From: Galbibacter sp035306585
Lineage (GTDB): Bacteria > Bacteroidota > Bacteroidia > Flavobacteriales > Flavobacteriaceae
Assembly (NCBI RefSeq): GCF_035306585.1
Contig: NZ_DATGNU010000098.1
Span: 1 to 64,000, forward strand
Direction of reading: 5' to 3'
DNA: 64,000 nt
A model generated the notes under the pieces. It was not told the origin of the DNA. It did not search any database and was given only the letters and a program-made list of their open reading frames with translations. The translations under genes and the position numbers were made by a program. Positions 19,326 through 28,128 of the stretch are shown here, one piece after another (positions within the stretch are counted from its first letter, which is position 1; each line of letters starts with the position of its first letter).

Positions 19326-19787
19326 TTATTTTTTTAGTAAGTCAGCTAATTTGTAATAAACGATCAGTAATCCACTTAGAGGTAAAACCAAATAGACTAC
19401 AGCTAAGGGCATTCCCAGTGCCGGGGTTGTCTGTCCTAAAGTAAAACTGATGTATACCAACCGGAGACCACCGATCACTAACGCGAAGAGTGCAAATAAA
19501 AGCACAATGATATGTACAAATGTGGCTAAACGTTTTCTTGGTTTTTCTTTCAACTTTGACGGGAGGTAGTCGATGGCAACATGCATGTTCTTTCCAGAAA
19601 CATAGGCTGCCCCTAGAATTCCCAACCAAATCATTAGATACCTCGATAATTCATCGGTAAATGAACTCGGTGAACCCGTTAAATAGCGGGTAAATACTTG
19701 CCATAAAACATTTATGACCATTAATGCCATAATGATTATCAGGGTTCTACTTAGAATTAAGTCAATTTTTTGACGAATTGTATTCAT
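19326..19787 (-). CDS. dctQ: TRAP transporter small membrane subunit (DctQ)
   Basis: The 153-residue integral membrane partner of DctM, with four predicted helices. The DctQ pattern is visible in VLWQVFTRYLTGSPSSFTDELSRYLMIWLGILGAA split over helices 1-2, then AYVSGKNMHVAIDYLP. It lies 2 bp after dctP and 4 bp before dctM, the usual P-Q-M order. Confidence 0.94.
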   Translation of the reverse strand: MNTIRQKIDLILSRTLIIIMALMVINVLWQVFTRYLTGSPSSFTDELSRYLMIWLGILGAAYVSGKNMHVAIDYLPSKLKEKPRKRLATFVHIIVLLFALFALVIGGLRLVYISFTLGQTTPALGMPLAVVYLVLPLSGLLIVYYKLADLLKK

Positions 19788-19789
19788 AA

Positions 19790-20770
19790 TTATTTGGTGT
19801 TTTTGATTTGTTGGATCAGGGTATTTAATTCAGGATCAATTTGATATTGATCATAAATATTTTGAACAGCTTCAATAAAGGGCGCTTTATCTGGGTAATT
19901 AATCTGAACTCCCGCTTCTTTAACAGCATCTAAAGCCTCTTTTTCTGAGTTGGCCCACAGTTCTCTTTGATCCTCAACAGATCGGGTCGCGGCTTCTTGA
20001 AGCCATTTTTGTTCTTGAGGAGTTAACTTGTCCCATAGATGTGTTCCTACCACCAAAATATCGGGAAGCATCGTGTGCTCATCAATTGAGTAGTATTTAC
20101 AGACTTCGTAATGTCTGGAAAGATAAAAACTTGGAGGATTGTTTTCGGCACCATCCACAACACCTTGTTGAAGTGCTGTATAGAGCTCTCCCCAAGCAAT
20201 TGGAGTAGGGGAGCCTCCCAGACTTTGTACCATAGCCATAGAGGTAGCACTTTCCATAACTCTTATTTTTTGGCCTTTTAAATCTTCTGGGGTTTTTATG
20301 GGATGATCCTTTGTGTAAAAACTTCTGCTACCCGCATCGTAATAACACAAACCTTTTAGCCAAAATTGGGTGGCTTCATCCAATAATTCTTGTCCGATGG
20401 GACCGTCGAGCACCTTAAAAGAGTGTTCCCTATCTCTAAAAAGAAATGGTAGCCCAAATACTTTCATCTTTGGAGCAAAATTCTCCATAACTCCTGCAGA
20501 AACCTTAGTCATATCAAGGCTACCAATTTGAAGTAGTTCAAGGCACTCTCTTTCCGATCCTAATTGTTGATTCGGATAAATCTTAATGCTAAGTTGTCCA
20601 TCGGATATTTCTTCCAAATCTTTGGCCATGATCTCCATAGCTTTATGAACCGAATGATTTATATCAAGCCCGTGAGCGAGCTTAATAACTTTGTGATCAC
20701 TGTTTGGATTGCACGAGAGAATTGTTGTTAATGCAATTACAACGATTGAGATTTTCATTAAAAGCTTCAT
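19790..20770 (-). CDS. dctP: TRAP transporter substrate-binding protein (DctP), lipoprotein-type
   Basis: Periplasmic binding subunit that presents substrate to DctQM. The 326 residues show the DctP fold signatures: KLAHGLDINHSVHKAM, IKIYPNQQLGSERECLELLQ, LKGQKIRVMES with the conserved Arg for carboxylate binding, and GVVDGAENNPPSFY. Unlike the usual soluble form, its signal ends in a lipobox ILSC (Cys20), so it is predicted to be anchored. The carboxylate-binding Arg fits a uronate ligand; context favours galacturonate/glucuronate. It starts 83 bp after the aldolase, with a hairpin in the gap. Confidence 0.93.
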   Translation of the reverse strand: MKLLMKISIVVIALTTILSCNPNSDHKVIKLAHGLDINHSVHKAMEIMAKDLEEISDGQLSIKIYPNQQLGSERECLELLQIGSLDMTKVSAGVMENFAPKMKVFGLPFLFRDREHSFKVLDGPIGQELLDEATQFWLKGLCYYDAGSRSFYTKDHPIKTPEDLKGQKIRVMESATSMAMVQSLGGSPTPIAWGELYTALQQGVVDGAENNPPSFYLSRHYEVCKYYSIDEHTMLPDILVVGTHLWDKLTPQEQKWLQEAATRSVEDQRELWANSEKEALDAVKEAGVQINYPDKAPFIEAVQNIYDQYQIDPELNTLIQQIKNTK

Positions 20771-20786
20771 GATGGGTAGTTTGTTA

Positions 20787-20811
20787 TTTTCAAGAGGATG
20801 ATTCTTGAAAA
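20787..20811 (-). repeat. Inverted repeat in the aldolase-dctP gap
   Basis: TTTTCAAGA (20787-20795) and TCTTGAAAA (20803-20811) form a 9-bp stem with a 7-nt loop, ending 17 bp before the dctP ATG on the leftward transcript. There is no T-tract. It may set differential expression of the transporter segment. Confidence 0.5.
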
Positions 20812-20853
20812 GCTTTACGTTTAGTTTAACATTGGTTTTGGTGGATGATGTTC

Positions 20854-21522
20854 TTAGGGTTTTATAGAAGCTATGAATTTGAGGGTTTTATCGACCGTCT
20901 TTTTCAATGATTCAAAATCTTTATTTTTAATTAGTTCTTTGGTAATGAGTTGAGAACCCAACCCAACGCAACTCACTCCAGCATCGAACCACGATTTTAA
21001 GTTTTCCTGGGAAGTATCCACCCCACCTGTAGGCATGATACGAGTCCATGGACAAGGTCCTTTTATTGCTTTTACAAATTCAGCTCCATATACTGCCCCT
21101 GGAAATAGCTTTACAATATCACATCCGAGTTCCTCAGCTGTAGCAATCTCAGATAGCGAACCGCAGCCTGGGGACCACAATACTTTTCTTCGATTACATA
21201 CCCTAGCAATATCTTCTCTAAATACTGGGGTTACAATAAATTGCGCTCCGAGTTGCATATAAAGGGAAGCTGCACCGGCGTCAGTTACCGAACCCACCCC
21301 TAGAATCAAGTTTGGACAATTTTTTTGACAGTATTTAACCAAGGTGGTAAATACCTCATGTGCCAAAGCTCCACGCGCTGTAAATTCAAATAATCGTGCC
21401 CCGCCTTGGTAGCATGCATCGACCACTTGACACATCAGCTCTACATCTGGATTGTAATATAAAGGAACCAATCCTGTTGTTTCCATGGCATTAAGAACTT
21501 CTATTCTAGTATATGTTTTCAT
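20854..21522 (-). CDS. eda: 2-keto-3-deoxy-6-phosphogluconate aldolase
   Basis: Class I aldolase splitting KDPG into pyruvate and glyceraldehyde-3-phosphate, the last step of uronate use. The 222 residues form a TIM barrel with the family residues: Glu46 and Arg50 in FEFTARG, Schiff-base Lys138 in CDIVKLFPG, and the phosphate-binding end RIMPTGGVD. It follows the KDG kinase by 21 bp in the same operon. Some family members also cleave 4-hydroxy-2-oxoglutarate, but the kinase next to it supports the KDPG role. Confidence 0.94.
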   Translation of the reverse strand: MKTYTRIEVLNAMETTGLVPLYYNPDVELMCQVVDACYQGGARLFEFTARGALAHEVFTTLVKYCQKNCPNLILGVGSVTDAGAASLYMQLGAQFIVTPVFREDIARVCNRRKVLWSPGCGSLSEIATAEELGCDIVKLFPGAVYGAEFVKAIKGPCPWTRIMPTGGVDTSQENLKSWFDAGVSCVGLGSQLITKELIKNKDFESLKKTVDKTLKFIASIKP

Positions 21523-21543
21523 CTTGATTTTTTTTTAAAATAT

Positions 21544-22554
21544 CTAACGCTGTACTCTTCCCGTTGCATCACCCTCCATTAGATCCAGGACTTCCTTAGT
21601 ACTTACTAAATTAGCATCACCATAAATGGTATGTTTTAAACAAGAAGCCGCTACGGCAAACTCTAAAGCCTTCTGATCTTCAAAGTGATTTAAACCGTAA
21701 ATTAAAGCACCCATAAAGCCATCACCAGCGCCTATGCGATCTACAATATCTGTAATGTCGTAGGATTGTGATTTCAATAATTTTTCTCCGTCGAATAACA
21801 CAGCGCTCCATTTATTGTGTAAAGCGCTAATGTTTTCCCGATGTGTAATGATTATTTTTTGTGCCACTGGAAAGCGTTGTTTTAATTTATCACAAAGCGA
21901 CCTATTTAAGAGATCTATTGTGTCTCCTTCGGCTTGGATATCAAAGTACTGTCTTGAGGCGTAATCCCCCGCAAGGATAATATGGCAATGCGATACCATT
22001 TTCTCCATAACTTCTCCAGCTGATTTGCCATAGTTCCATAGATTTGCTCTGTAGTTAAAATCCGTGGAAATGGTTAACCCCATTTTATTAGCAATCTCAA
22101 TAGCCTCTAGGCATACATCAGCAGCTCCCTGAGAAACTCCTGCCGTTATTCCAGACCAGTGAAACCAGGCTGCATCATGAAATACTTCTTCCCAATTAAT
22201 CATCCCTGGTTTAATTTGTGAAAAACTTGAGTGTGCTCGATCATATATAATTTTGCTTCCACGTACAGAGGCACCTTTTTCTAAAAAATAAAGGCCAAGA
22301 CGTTCTCCTTCTAATGGGATGTGCTTTGTTCCTATATGAAACTTTCGCATTTGCATTATAGCAGCCATTCCTAGGTCATTATTAGGCAAAACCGTGACCA
22401 TTTCACAGTTCATTCCAAAATTTGCAGCTGAGGTGAGTACATTGAGTTCACTACCACCATAATCCGCATTAAATGCATTGGATTGCGATATGCGAAGGTG
22501 GCCTGTGGTAGAAAACCGAAGTAAAACTTCACCGAATGCAACGACTTTTTTCAT
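21544..22554 (-). CDS. kdgK: 2-keto-3-deoxygluconate kinase (PfkB family)
   Basis: Phosphorylates KDG to KDPG. The 336-residue ribokinase-type sugar kinase has the N-terminal substrate block (FGEVLLRFST, then YGGSELNVLTSAANFG) and the C-terminal PfkB signature DRIGAGDGFMGALIYG with catalytic base Asp278. It lies between uxaC and eda, exactly where a KDG kinase is expected. Recognition as KDG kinase rather than another sugar kinase rests on this context and overall similarity. Confidence 0.92.
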   Translation of the reverse strand: MKKVVAFGEVLLRFSTTGHLRISQSNAFNADYGGSELNVLTSAANFGMNCEMVTVLPNNDLGMAAIMQMRKFHIGTKHIPLEGERLGLYFLEKGASVRGSKIIYDRAHSSFSQIKPGMINWEEVFHDAAWFHWSGITAGVSQGAADVCLEAIEIANKMGLTISTDFNYRANLWNYGKSAGEVMEKMVSHCHIILAGDYASRQYFDIQAEGDTIDLLNRSLCDKLKQRFPVAQKIIITHRENISALHNKWSAVLFDGEKLLKSQSYDITDIVDRIGAGDGFMGALIYGLNHFEDQKALEFAVAASCLKHTIYGDANLVSTKEVLDLMEGDATGRVQR

Positions 22555-22577
22555 AATTTGCTATGGGCGTATAATGA

Positions 22578-23984
22578 TTATTTAAAATTAAAGTATTCTT
22601 TAGCGTTGTTATACGAGATATCCTCTATGATTTGTCCAATCCACGGGATATCATTGGGTAACTCACCTTGCTCGATTTCTTGGCCAAATAAATTACACAA
22701 GACTCTCCTAAAATACTCGTGCCTTGGAAAAGATAAAAAGCTTCGTGAATCCGTTAACATCCCTATAAAACAACTCACCAGTCCCATGTTGGAAAGGGCG
22801 TTTAGTTGTTTGGTCATGCCATCCTTTTGGTCTAAAAACCACCATCCTGATCCGAATTGTACTTTTCCTTTGACAGATCCGTCATTAAAATTCCCGATCA
22901 TGGAAGCCATTACTTCATTATCAGCAGGATTGAGGTTATAGATAATGGTCTTTGTCAATTGATCTTCAAGATCCAGGCTATTTAAGAACCTTGACAGACT
23001 TTCGGCTTGTGGGTAATCCGCAATGGAATCCCAACCTGTATCAGGACCTAATTCTTTTAGCATCCTAGTGTTGTTGTTACGCAGGGCGCCTAGATGAAAC
23101 TGTTGTACCCAACCGCGAGAATGGTATTCTTGCGATAAAAAGCGAAGTAAGGCCGTTTGGTATTTTAGGATTTCTTCGGCACTTAAGTTTTGTTTCTCTA
23201 TTCTTTTATTAAATATTTTGGTCACCTCCGCCTCGTTGTAGGATATATAAGGGATATAATTTAAGCCGTGGTCAGAAACGCGACATCCATTTTCGTGAAA
23301 GTACTCTATGCGTTTTACAAGCGCATATTTTAGGTTTTGATAATTTTGTATGGCGACTCCTGAAGCCTCTTCTACAGATCTTAAATACCCTATAAATCCT
23401 TGGTGATCGATAAAAATAGCCTTATCTGGGCGGAAAGAGGTGCTTATATGCGTTTTGAAATCCGATGTGGCTAACTCCTTATGATATTCCAAAGAATCCG
23501 TGGGATCCTCCGTAGTACATACAACCTCGACATTCATCTTTTTTAAGATCCCTTGCGTACTGAAGGCTGTGGTGTTTAACTGCAGTGAAGCTTGATCATA
23601 AATCTCTGATGCAGTTTTAGGACTAAGCAACTGATCGATTCCAAAATACCTTGAAAGCTCCAACTGTGTCCAGTGATATAAAGGGTTTCTAAGGGTATAG
23701 GGGACCGTTTGTGCCCATTTTTCAAATTTTTCTTTATCGCTTGCGCCTCCGGTGATATATTTTTCCTGGATTCCGAGTGTTCGCATAGCTCTCCACTTAT
23801 AGTGGTCGCCATAGATCCAGGCTTGAGTGATATTTTCAAAAACCTTATTCTCTGCAATTTCTTTTGGAGGTAAATGACAATGGTAATCAATTATTGGCAT
23901 TTTGCTCGCATGATCGTGATACAACTCCTGGGCATACTTGTTGCTCAACAAGAAATTTTCATGTATAAAGGTGTCGTTTTTCAT
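22578..23984 (-). CDS. uxaC: Glucuronate/galacturonate isomerase
   Basis: Isomerises D-galacturonate to D-tagaturonate and D-glucuronate to D-fructuronate, so it feeds both uronate branches. The 468-residue metal-dependent amidohydrolase-superfamily protein shows IDYHCHLPP near residue 33, HYKWRAMR, YNLNPADNEVMASMIGNF and a C-terminal LPNDIPWIGQIIEDISYNNA block typical of UxaC. Its ATG shares one base with the kduD stop (TAATG), indicating coupled translation. Confidence 0.97.
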   Translation of the reverse strand: MKNDTFIHENFLLSNKYAQELYHDHASKMPIIDYHCHLPPKEIAENKVFENITQAWIYGDHYKWRAMRTLGIQEKYITGGASDKEKFEKWAQTVPYTLRNPLYHWTQLELSRYFGIDQLLSPKTASEIYDQASLQLNTTAFSTQGILKKMNVEVVCTTEDPTDSLEYHKELATSDFKTHISTSFRPDKAIFIDHQGFIGYLRSVEEASGVAIQNYQNLKYALVKRIEYFHENGCRVSDHGLNYIPYISYNEAEVTKIFNKRIEKQNLSAEEILKYQTALLRFLSQEYHSRGWVQQFHLGALRNNNTRMLKELGPDTGWDSIADYPQAESLSRFLNSLDLEDQLTKTIIYNLNPADNEVMASMIGNFNDGSVKGKVQFGSGWWFLDQKDGMTKQLNALSNMGLVSCFIGMLTDSRSFLSFPRHEYFRRVLCNLFGQEIEQGELPNDIPWIGQIIEDISYNNAKEYFNFK

Positions 23985-24775
23985 TAATTTTCGTTTAAAG
24001 GTTTTCCGATTGTGGCAAGGATTCCACCATCGACATAAATGACTTGTCCATTGACAAATTTACTTGCCTCTGAGGCCAGAAATACCGCAGTACCTGCAAG
24101 ATCTTCAGGATCTCCCCAACGCGCAGCTGGTGTACGGCTAATGATAAATTCGTTAAATGGATTTCCATCTACACGAATAGGGGCGGTTTGTGAGGTAGCA
24201 AAATAACCTGGACCAATACCATTGACTTGTATATTGTACTTAGCCCATTCGGTGGCCAGATTTTGGGTAAGCATTTTAAGCCCACCTTTGGCAGCAGCAT
24301 AGGCTGATACGCTATTTCTTCCAAGCTCGCTCATCATAGAACATATATTGATGATTTTGCCCCCGCCTTTTTCGATCATATCCTTCACAACAAGTTGTGA
24401 CATGATAAAGGCTCCAACAAGGTCAACATCGATCACTCTTCTAAAGTCCGACACTTTCATATCAATGGCTAACTCACGTTTAATGATTCCTGCATTGTTG
24501 ACTAAAATGTCAATGGTGCCGTGGTTTGTGTTAATTTCTTTTACTTTTCTAGCAGCTTCTTCCTCATCTGTGATATCAAAGATATATCCCGAGGCGGTAT
24601 ATCCTTTATTATGATAATGCGCAAGGGCTTTTTCAAGTTTTTCAGGAGTGGTACTACTGATCACTAATTCGGCTCCCGCTTCGGCTAAACCTTCTGCCAT
24701 AGCCATTCCTAATCCATGAGTTCCTCCTGTTACAAGAGCACGTTTCCCTTTTAAATCAAATAGTTTCATTTTCAA
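23984..24775 (-). CDS. kduD: 2-deoxy-D-gluconate 3-dehydrogenase / DKII reductase
   Basis: SDR enzyme reducing 2,5-diketo-3-deoxygluconate (DKII) to KDG at the end of the unsaturated-uronate route. The 263 residues have the Gly-rich cofactor motif TGGTHGLGMA, the NNAG motif (LVNNAGI), and the catalytic Ser/Tyr/Lys set with YAAAKGG. It directly follows kduI by 1 bp and overlaps uxaC by one base. The kduI neighbour is the main reason for naming it KduD among the many SDRs. Confidence 0.93.
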   Translation of the reverse strand: MKMKLFDLKGKRALVTGGTHGLGMAMAEGLAEAGAELVISSTTPEKLEKALAHYHNKGYTASGYIFDITDEEEAARKVKEINTNHGTIDILVNNAGIIKRELAIDMKVSDFRRVIDVDLVGAFIMSQLVVKDMIEKGGGKIINICSMMSELGRNSVSAYAAAKGGLKMLTQNLATEWAKYNIQVNGIGPGYFATSQTAPIRVDGNPFNEFIISRTPAARWGDPEDLAGTAVFLASEASKFVNGQVIYVDGGILATIGKPLNEN

Positions 24776-24776
24776 T

Positions 24777-25613
24777 TTATTTTAATTCATTTGGGGCGAC
24801 TCCATCCATATCCCCATAATCTAAATTCTCACCAGCCATACCCCATATAAAGGAATAACTTGCGGTTCCAGCACCGGAGTGAATGGACCACTCAGGGGAT
24901 AAAACTGCTTGGTGGTTTTGCATAAAAATGTGTCTGGTATGTTGCGGTTCACCCATAAAGTGACAAACGGTTTGCCCTTCTTCGAGGTCAAAATAAAAAT
25001 AAGCCTCCATCCGTCTATTGTGGGTATGTGCAGGCATGGTATTCCAAACATTACCAGGTTGGAGTTCTGTGAGACCCATTTGTAATTGACAGGTCTCAAC
25101 AATGCTGTTTACAATTAATTTATTTAAAATTCTTTTATTGGCGTATTTATCATCCCCCAAATTAATAATTTCAGCATCCTCTCGCCCCACTTTTTTAGTT
25201 GTAAACCTGTGGTGGGCAGGAGCGGAGTTGATATAAAATAAGGCTTGTTCATCTCCATTTGACTCAAAGATGACCTCTTTGGATTCCTTGGCGATATAGA
25301 GCGCTTCTTTTTTTTCTAACGAAAACACTTCTCCATCCACCTTTACCGTACCCGATCCTCCAACATTGATAACACCTAACTCTCTTCGCTCCAAAAAATA
25401 GGACGATTTTAAATGGTCAAAGGTTTCTAATTTAAGCGCTTTATTTACGGGCATCACTCCTCCGACGATATAGCGATCATACATGGAGTAGGTGAGGTGA
25501 ATTTGATCGGCACTAAAAATGGGGTCAAGTAAAAAATGTGATCTTAATTCATCCGTTCCGTAGCTTCTCGCATCCACAGGATGGCTAGCGTATCTAAAGT
25601 CTATCTTCATCAT
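24777..25613 (-). CDS. kduI: 4-deoxy-L-threo-5-hexosulose-uronate ketol-isomerase
   Basis: Isomerises DKI, from unsaturated galacturonate, to DKII. The frame is open to 25673, but the Met at 25613 (or 25610) is the real start. It gives 278 (277) residues, the normal KduI length, and begins MKIDFRYASHPVDARSYGTDELR as in the family. The longer form would translate through the promoter and operator. Zn-binding His/Glu are seen in PAHTHNRRMEAYFYF and HIFMQNHQAVLSPEW. First gene of the leftward uronate operon. Confidence 0.95.
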   Translation of the reverse strand: MMKIDFRYASHPVDARSYGTDELRSHFLLDPIFSADQIHLTYSMYDRYIVGGVMPVNKALKLETFDHLKSSYFLERRELGVINVGGSGTVKVDGEVFSLEKKEALYIAKESKEVIFESNGDEQALFYINSAPAHHRFTTKKVGREDAEIINLGDDKYANKRILNKLIVNSIVETCQLQMGLTELQPGNVWNTMPAHTHNRRMEAYFYFDLEEGQTVCHFMGEPQHTRHIFMQNHQAVLSPEWSIHSGAGTASYSFIWGMAGENLDYGDMDGVAPNELK

Positions 25614-25627
25614 AATATTTTGTTTTA

Positions 25628-25673
25628 TGTAATCGATTACACAAATATAAATTAATTTTTCAAATATTGGCAA
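25628..25673 (-). promoter_or_regulatory. kduI promoter with perfect LacI-type operator
   Basis: On the minus strand: -33 TTG (25671-25673), 21-nt spacer, perfect -7 box TATATTTG (25642-25649), then a perfect 14-bp palindrome TGTAATCGATTACA (25628-25641) beginning at the next base. The operator covers the expected start of transcription and ends 15 bp before the kduI Met codon at 25613. Same arrangement as at susC. Confidence 0.8.
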
Positions 25674-25745
25674 TAATCAAAAAAAACTTCTTATTTAATT
25701 TGTGTTTCATAGTTTTTTTGGTAAAAATGTTTGATTTTATACAGT

Positions 25746-26951
25746 TTATTGTCTTTTTATTGTATTGAGTATACCAAATTCTAATCCTCGTAATTCCGCC
25801 AAACCTCTTAGTCTCCCAATAGCCGAATAACCTGGATTAGTCTTTTTATTTAGATCATCGAGCATTTTATGGCCATGATCAGGGCGAATCGGAATACTGA
25901 CTTGTTGACCATTTTGCTCCCTTCTTCTTAATACCTCCTTTATGAGTGCCTCTACCACGCCATACATATCCACATCACCTTCTAAATGATTGGCCTCGTA
26001 GAAATTTCCAGCGTCATCTCTTTGGGTGCTTCTTAGGTGTGCAAAGTGAATGCGTTTTGAAAGTTTGTTAATCATTGCAACTAGGTCATTATCGCCTCGA
26101 ACACCAAAGGATCCTGTACAGAAAGTCAAACCATTATTTGGACTATCTACCGCTTGATAGATTTCTTGTATGTCCTCAAGAGTGCTCACTATTCTTGGTA
26201 ACCCTAAAATTGGATAGGGTGGGTCATCTGGGTGAATACACATGCGTACATTAGATTGCTCTGCAACAGGAACAACTTGCTGAAGAAAGTAAAATAAGTG
26301 CGATTTTAATTTTTTCTCATCTACCTCCTTGTAGGTATCAAGTATGCTATTAAAATCATCTAAAGTGTAGCCCTCCTCAGCGCCAGGTAATCCAGCGATT
26401 ATATTGTTGACTAATTGCTTCTTTTGTGACGCATCGCAAGATTCTAAATACGCTAAGGCTAGCTTTTGCTCATCCTCGGTATATACCATCTCAGCCCCGG
26501 GCCTTTTTAAAAGATAGAGCTCAAAGGCAGCAAAGGCAATTCTATCAAAACGAAGCGCAGTAGAGCCATCTTCGAGTTTATAATCTAAGTCCGTGCGTGT
26601 CCAATCTAGAACAGGCATAAAATTATAACACAGGATGTGGATTCCACATTGACCAAGGTTTTTGATAGTTTGTTTATAATTGGCGATGTATTTTTGGAAA
26701 TCGCTACCTTGAATTTTAATCGACTCATGAACCGGTACGCTTTCCACTACCGCCCAGCGAAGTCCTTTTTGCTCGATGAGGTGTTTTCGCTTCTCGATTT
26801 CACTTACTTGCCAAACTTCCCCATTCGGGATATGGTGTAGGGCAGTGACTACTGCGGTGGCACCAGCTTGCTTAATATCATCTAAGCTAACAGGGTCATT
26901 GGGCCCATACCACCGCCATGTTTTTTCAAATACTGTATCTTCTGTATTCAT
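25746..26951 (-). CDS. uxuA: Mannonate dehydratase
   Basis: Dehydrates D-mannonate to KDG in the glucuronate branch. The 401-residue TIM-barrel enzyme matches UxuA: WRYGPNDP-like start (TWRWYGPNDPVSLDDIKQAG), the central CIHPDDPPYPILGLPRIVS metal-site region, FCTGSFGVRGDNDL, HFAHLRSTQRD and C-terminal IPIRPDHGHKMLDD. Length fits the family (about 394 in E. coli). It is the last gene of the third operon, 10 bp after the SDR. No clear terminator follows, so some read-through into kduI is possible. Confidence 0.97.
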   Translation of the reverse strand: MNTEDTVFEKTWRWYGPNDPVSLDDIKQAGATAVVTALHHIPNGEVWQVSEIEKRKHLIEQKGLRWAVVESVPVHESIKIQGSDFQKYIANYKQTIKNLGQCGIHILCYNFMPVLDWTRTDLDYKLEDGSTALRFDRIAFAAFELYLLKRPGAEMVYTEDEQKLALAYLESCDASQKKQLVNNIIAGLPGAEEGYTLDDFNSILDTYKEVDEKKLKSHLFYFLQQVVPVAEQSNVRMCIHPDDPPYPILGLPRIVSTLEDIQEIYQAVDSPNNGLTFCTGSFGVRGDNDLVAMINKLSKRIHFAHLRSTQRDDAGNFYEANHLEGDVDMYGVVEALIKEVLRRREQNGQQVSIPIRPDHGHKMLDDLNKKTNPGYSAIGRLRGLAELRGLEFGILNTIKRQ

Positions 26952-26961
26952 TTTATTTTTT

Positions 26962-27765
26962 TTAAACTCCGCTAAAGGCGCTAAATCCTCCGTCTATAGG
27001 GATAATTACTCCCGTTACAAAACTAGCTTGATCACTTACGAGCCAATTCACAACTCCTTGAAGCTCCTCAGGTTTTCCGAACCGTTTCATAGGGGTCTGG
27101 GCTACAATGGTTTTTCCTCGTTCTGTTAAACTACCATCCTCATTAAGTAATAAGGCTCTGTTTTGTTCTCCAATAAAAAAACCAGGTGCTATGGCATTGA
27201 CCCTGATACCTTCGCCGAACTTTAATGCCATCTCCACAGATAACCACTTTGTAAAGTTATCCACTCCAGCTTTGCTAGCCGAATACCCTACAATCCTAGT
27301 AATTGCTTGTTGTGCAGACATGGAAGAAATATTGAGGATACTTCCTTTTCTTTGCTTAGCCATGGATTTTCCAAAAACAAAGGTGGGTAGTAGTGTACCT
27401 TTTAAGTTTAATTGAGTGACTTTGTCAAAATCCTCAAAGGAAAGATCAAAGAAGTTGTCTGTATCAGCGATAGTGGCACCTTTAAGATTTCCTCCAGCGG
27501 CGTTGATCAAAATGTCGATTTTGCCCCATTTCTTTAAAATGGTTTCATTTGCGCGTTCCAGACTTTCTTGGTCTAACACATCAGCAATCAATGCTATGGA
27601 TTGCCCTGCTGATTGTTCTATTTGCGCAACACGAGTTTCAACTTTATGTGCGGTCCTTCCTAGTATGGCAATTTTAACTCCTTGAGCCGCTAACCCCATG
27701 GCAATCGCTCCTCCTAGTACTCCATTCCCGCCTGTTATAATGGCAACTTTATCTTTTAATCTCAT
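26962..27765 (-). CDS. SDR oxidoreductase, probable fructuronate reductase (mannonate oxidoreductase)
   Basis: Short-chain dehydrogenase of 267 residues with TGGNGVLGGAI (12-22), the INAAGGN motif, and catalytic Ser/Tyr/Lys (ILNISSMSAQQ, YSASKAG). Placed directly before uxuA and after the cupin, it most likely reduces D-fructuronate to D-mannonate. This is the role classical UxuB plays in enterobacteria, and SDR-type replacements are found next to uxuA in Bacteroidota. The function is inferred from position; a KduD-like activity cannot be excluded, though a better kduD lies next to kduI. Confidence 0.82.
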   Translation of the reverse strand: MRLKDKVAIITGGNGVLGGAIAMGLAAQGVKIAILGRTAHKVETRVAQIEQSAGQSIALIADVLDQESLERANETILKKWGKIDILINAAGGNLKGATIADTDNFFDLSFEDFDKVTQLNLKGTLLPTFVFGKSMAKQRKGSILNISSMSAQQAITRIVGYSASKAGVDNFTKWLSVEMALKFGEGIRVNAIAPGFFIGEQNRALLLNEDGSLTERGKTIVAQTPMKRFGKPEELQGVVNWLVSDQASFVTGVIIPIDGGFSAFSGV

Positions 27766-27769
27766 GTGT

Positions 27770-28114
27770 TTATTTCTTATTTAAAAAGTCCTCTCGTAAA
27801 GGGTTAAAAACATCCAAGAGTACCCCAGCCTCAATGCAAACGGCTTCGTGGACAAGTTCAGGAGCTACCAAAAAAGTGTCCCCGGCCTCAAGACGCTGTT
27901 TGTGACCATCTATAGTAATTTCAAACACGCCTGAAACCACGTATGAACTTTGGGTATGGGGGTGGTGGTGCGACACCCCTACTGCCCCTTTTTCAAATCT
28001 TACCTTAACCATCATAATTTGGTCGTTATACCCTGTTATTTGTCTGCTTATGCCTTCTGATACGGTTTCCCAGTCATTTTTGTTTGTTAAAAAAAAGGCT
28101 GTATTCTTATTCAT
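27770..28114 (-). CDS. kdgF: KdgF-like cupin, unsaturated uronate linearising protein
   Basis: Small cupin predicted to speed opening of 4,5-unsaturated galacturonate to linear DKI, the substrate of KduI. The frame extends to 28171, but Met at 28114 is chosen: it gives 114 residues, the KdgF size, and clears the upstream stop by 14 bp. His ligands sit in VSHHHPHTQ (His49-His53 cluster) and His89 in ELVHEA. The C-terminal FNPLREDFL matches the KdgF ending. Located between the Gfo/Idh gene and the SDR. Confidence 0.88.
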   Translation of the reverse strand: MNKNTAFFLTNKNDWETVSEGISRQITGYNDQIMMVKVRFEKGAVGVSHHHPHTQSSYVVSGVFEITIDGHKQRLEAGDTFLVAPELVHEAVCIEAGVLLDVFNPLREDFLNKK

Positions 28115-28128
28115 AAATCTATTATCTG

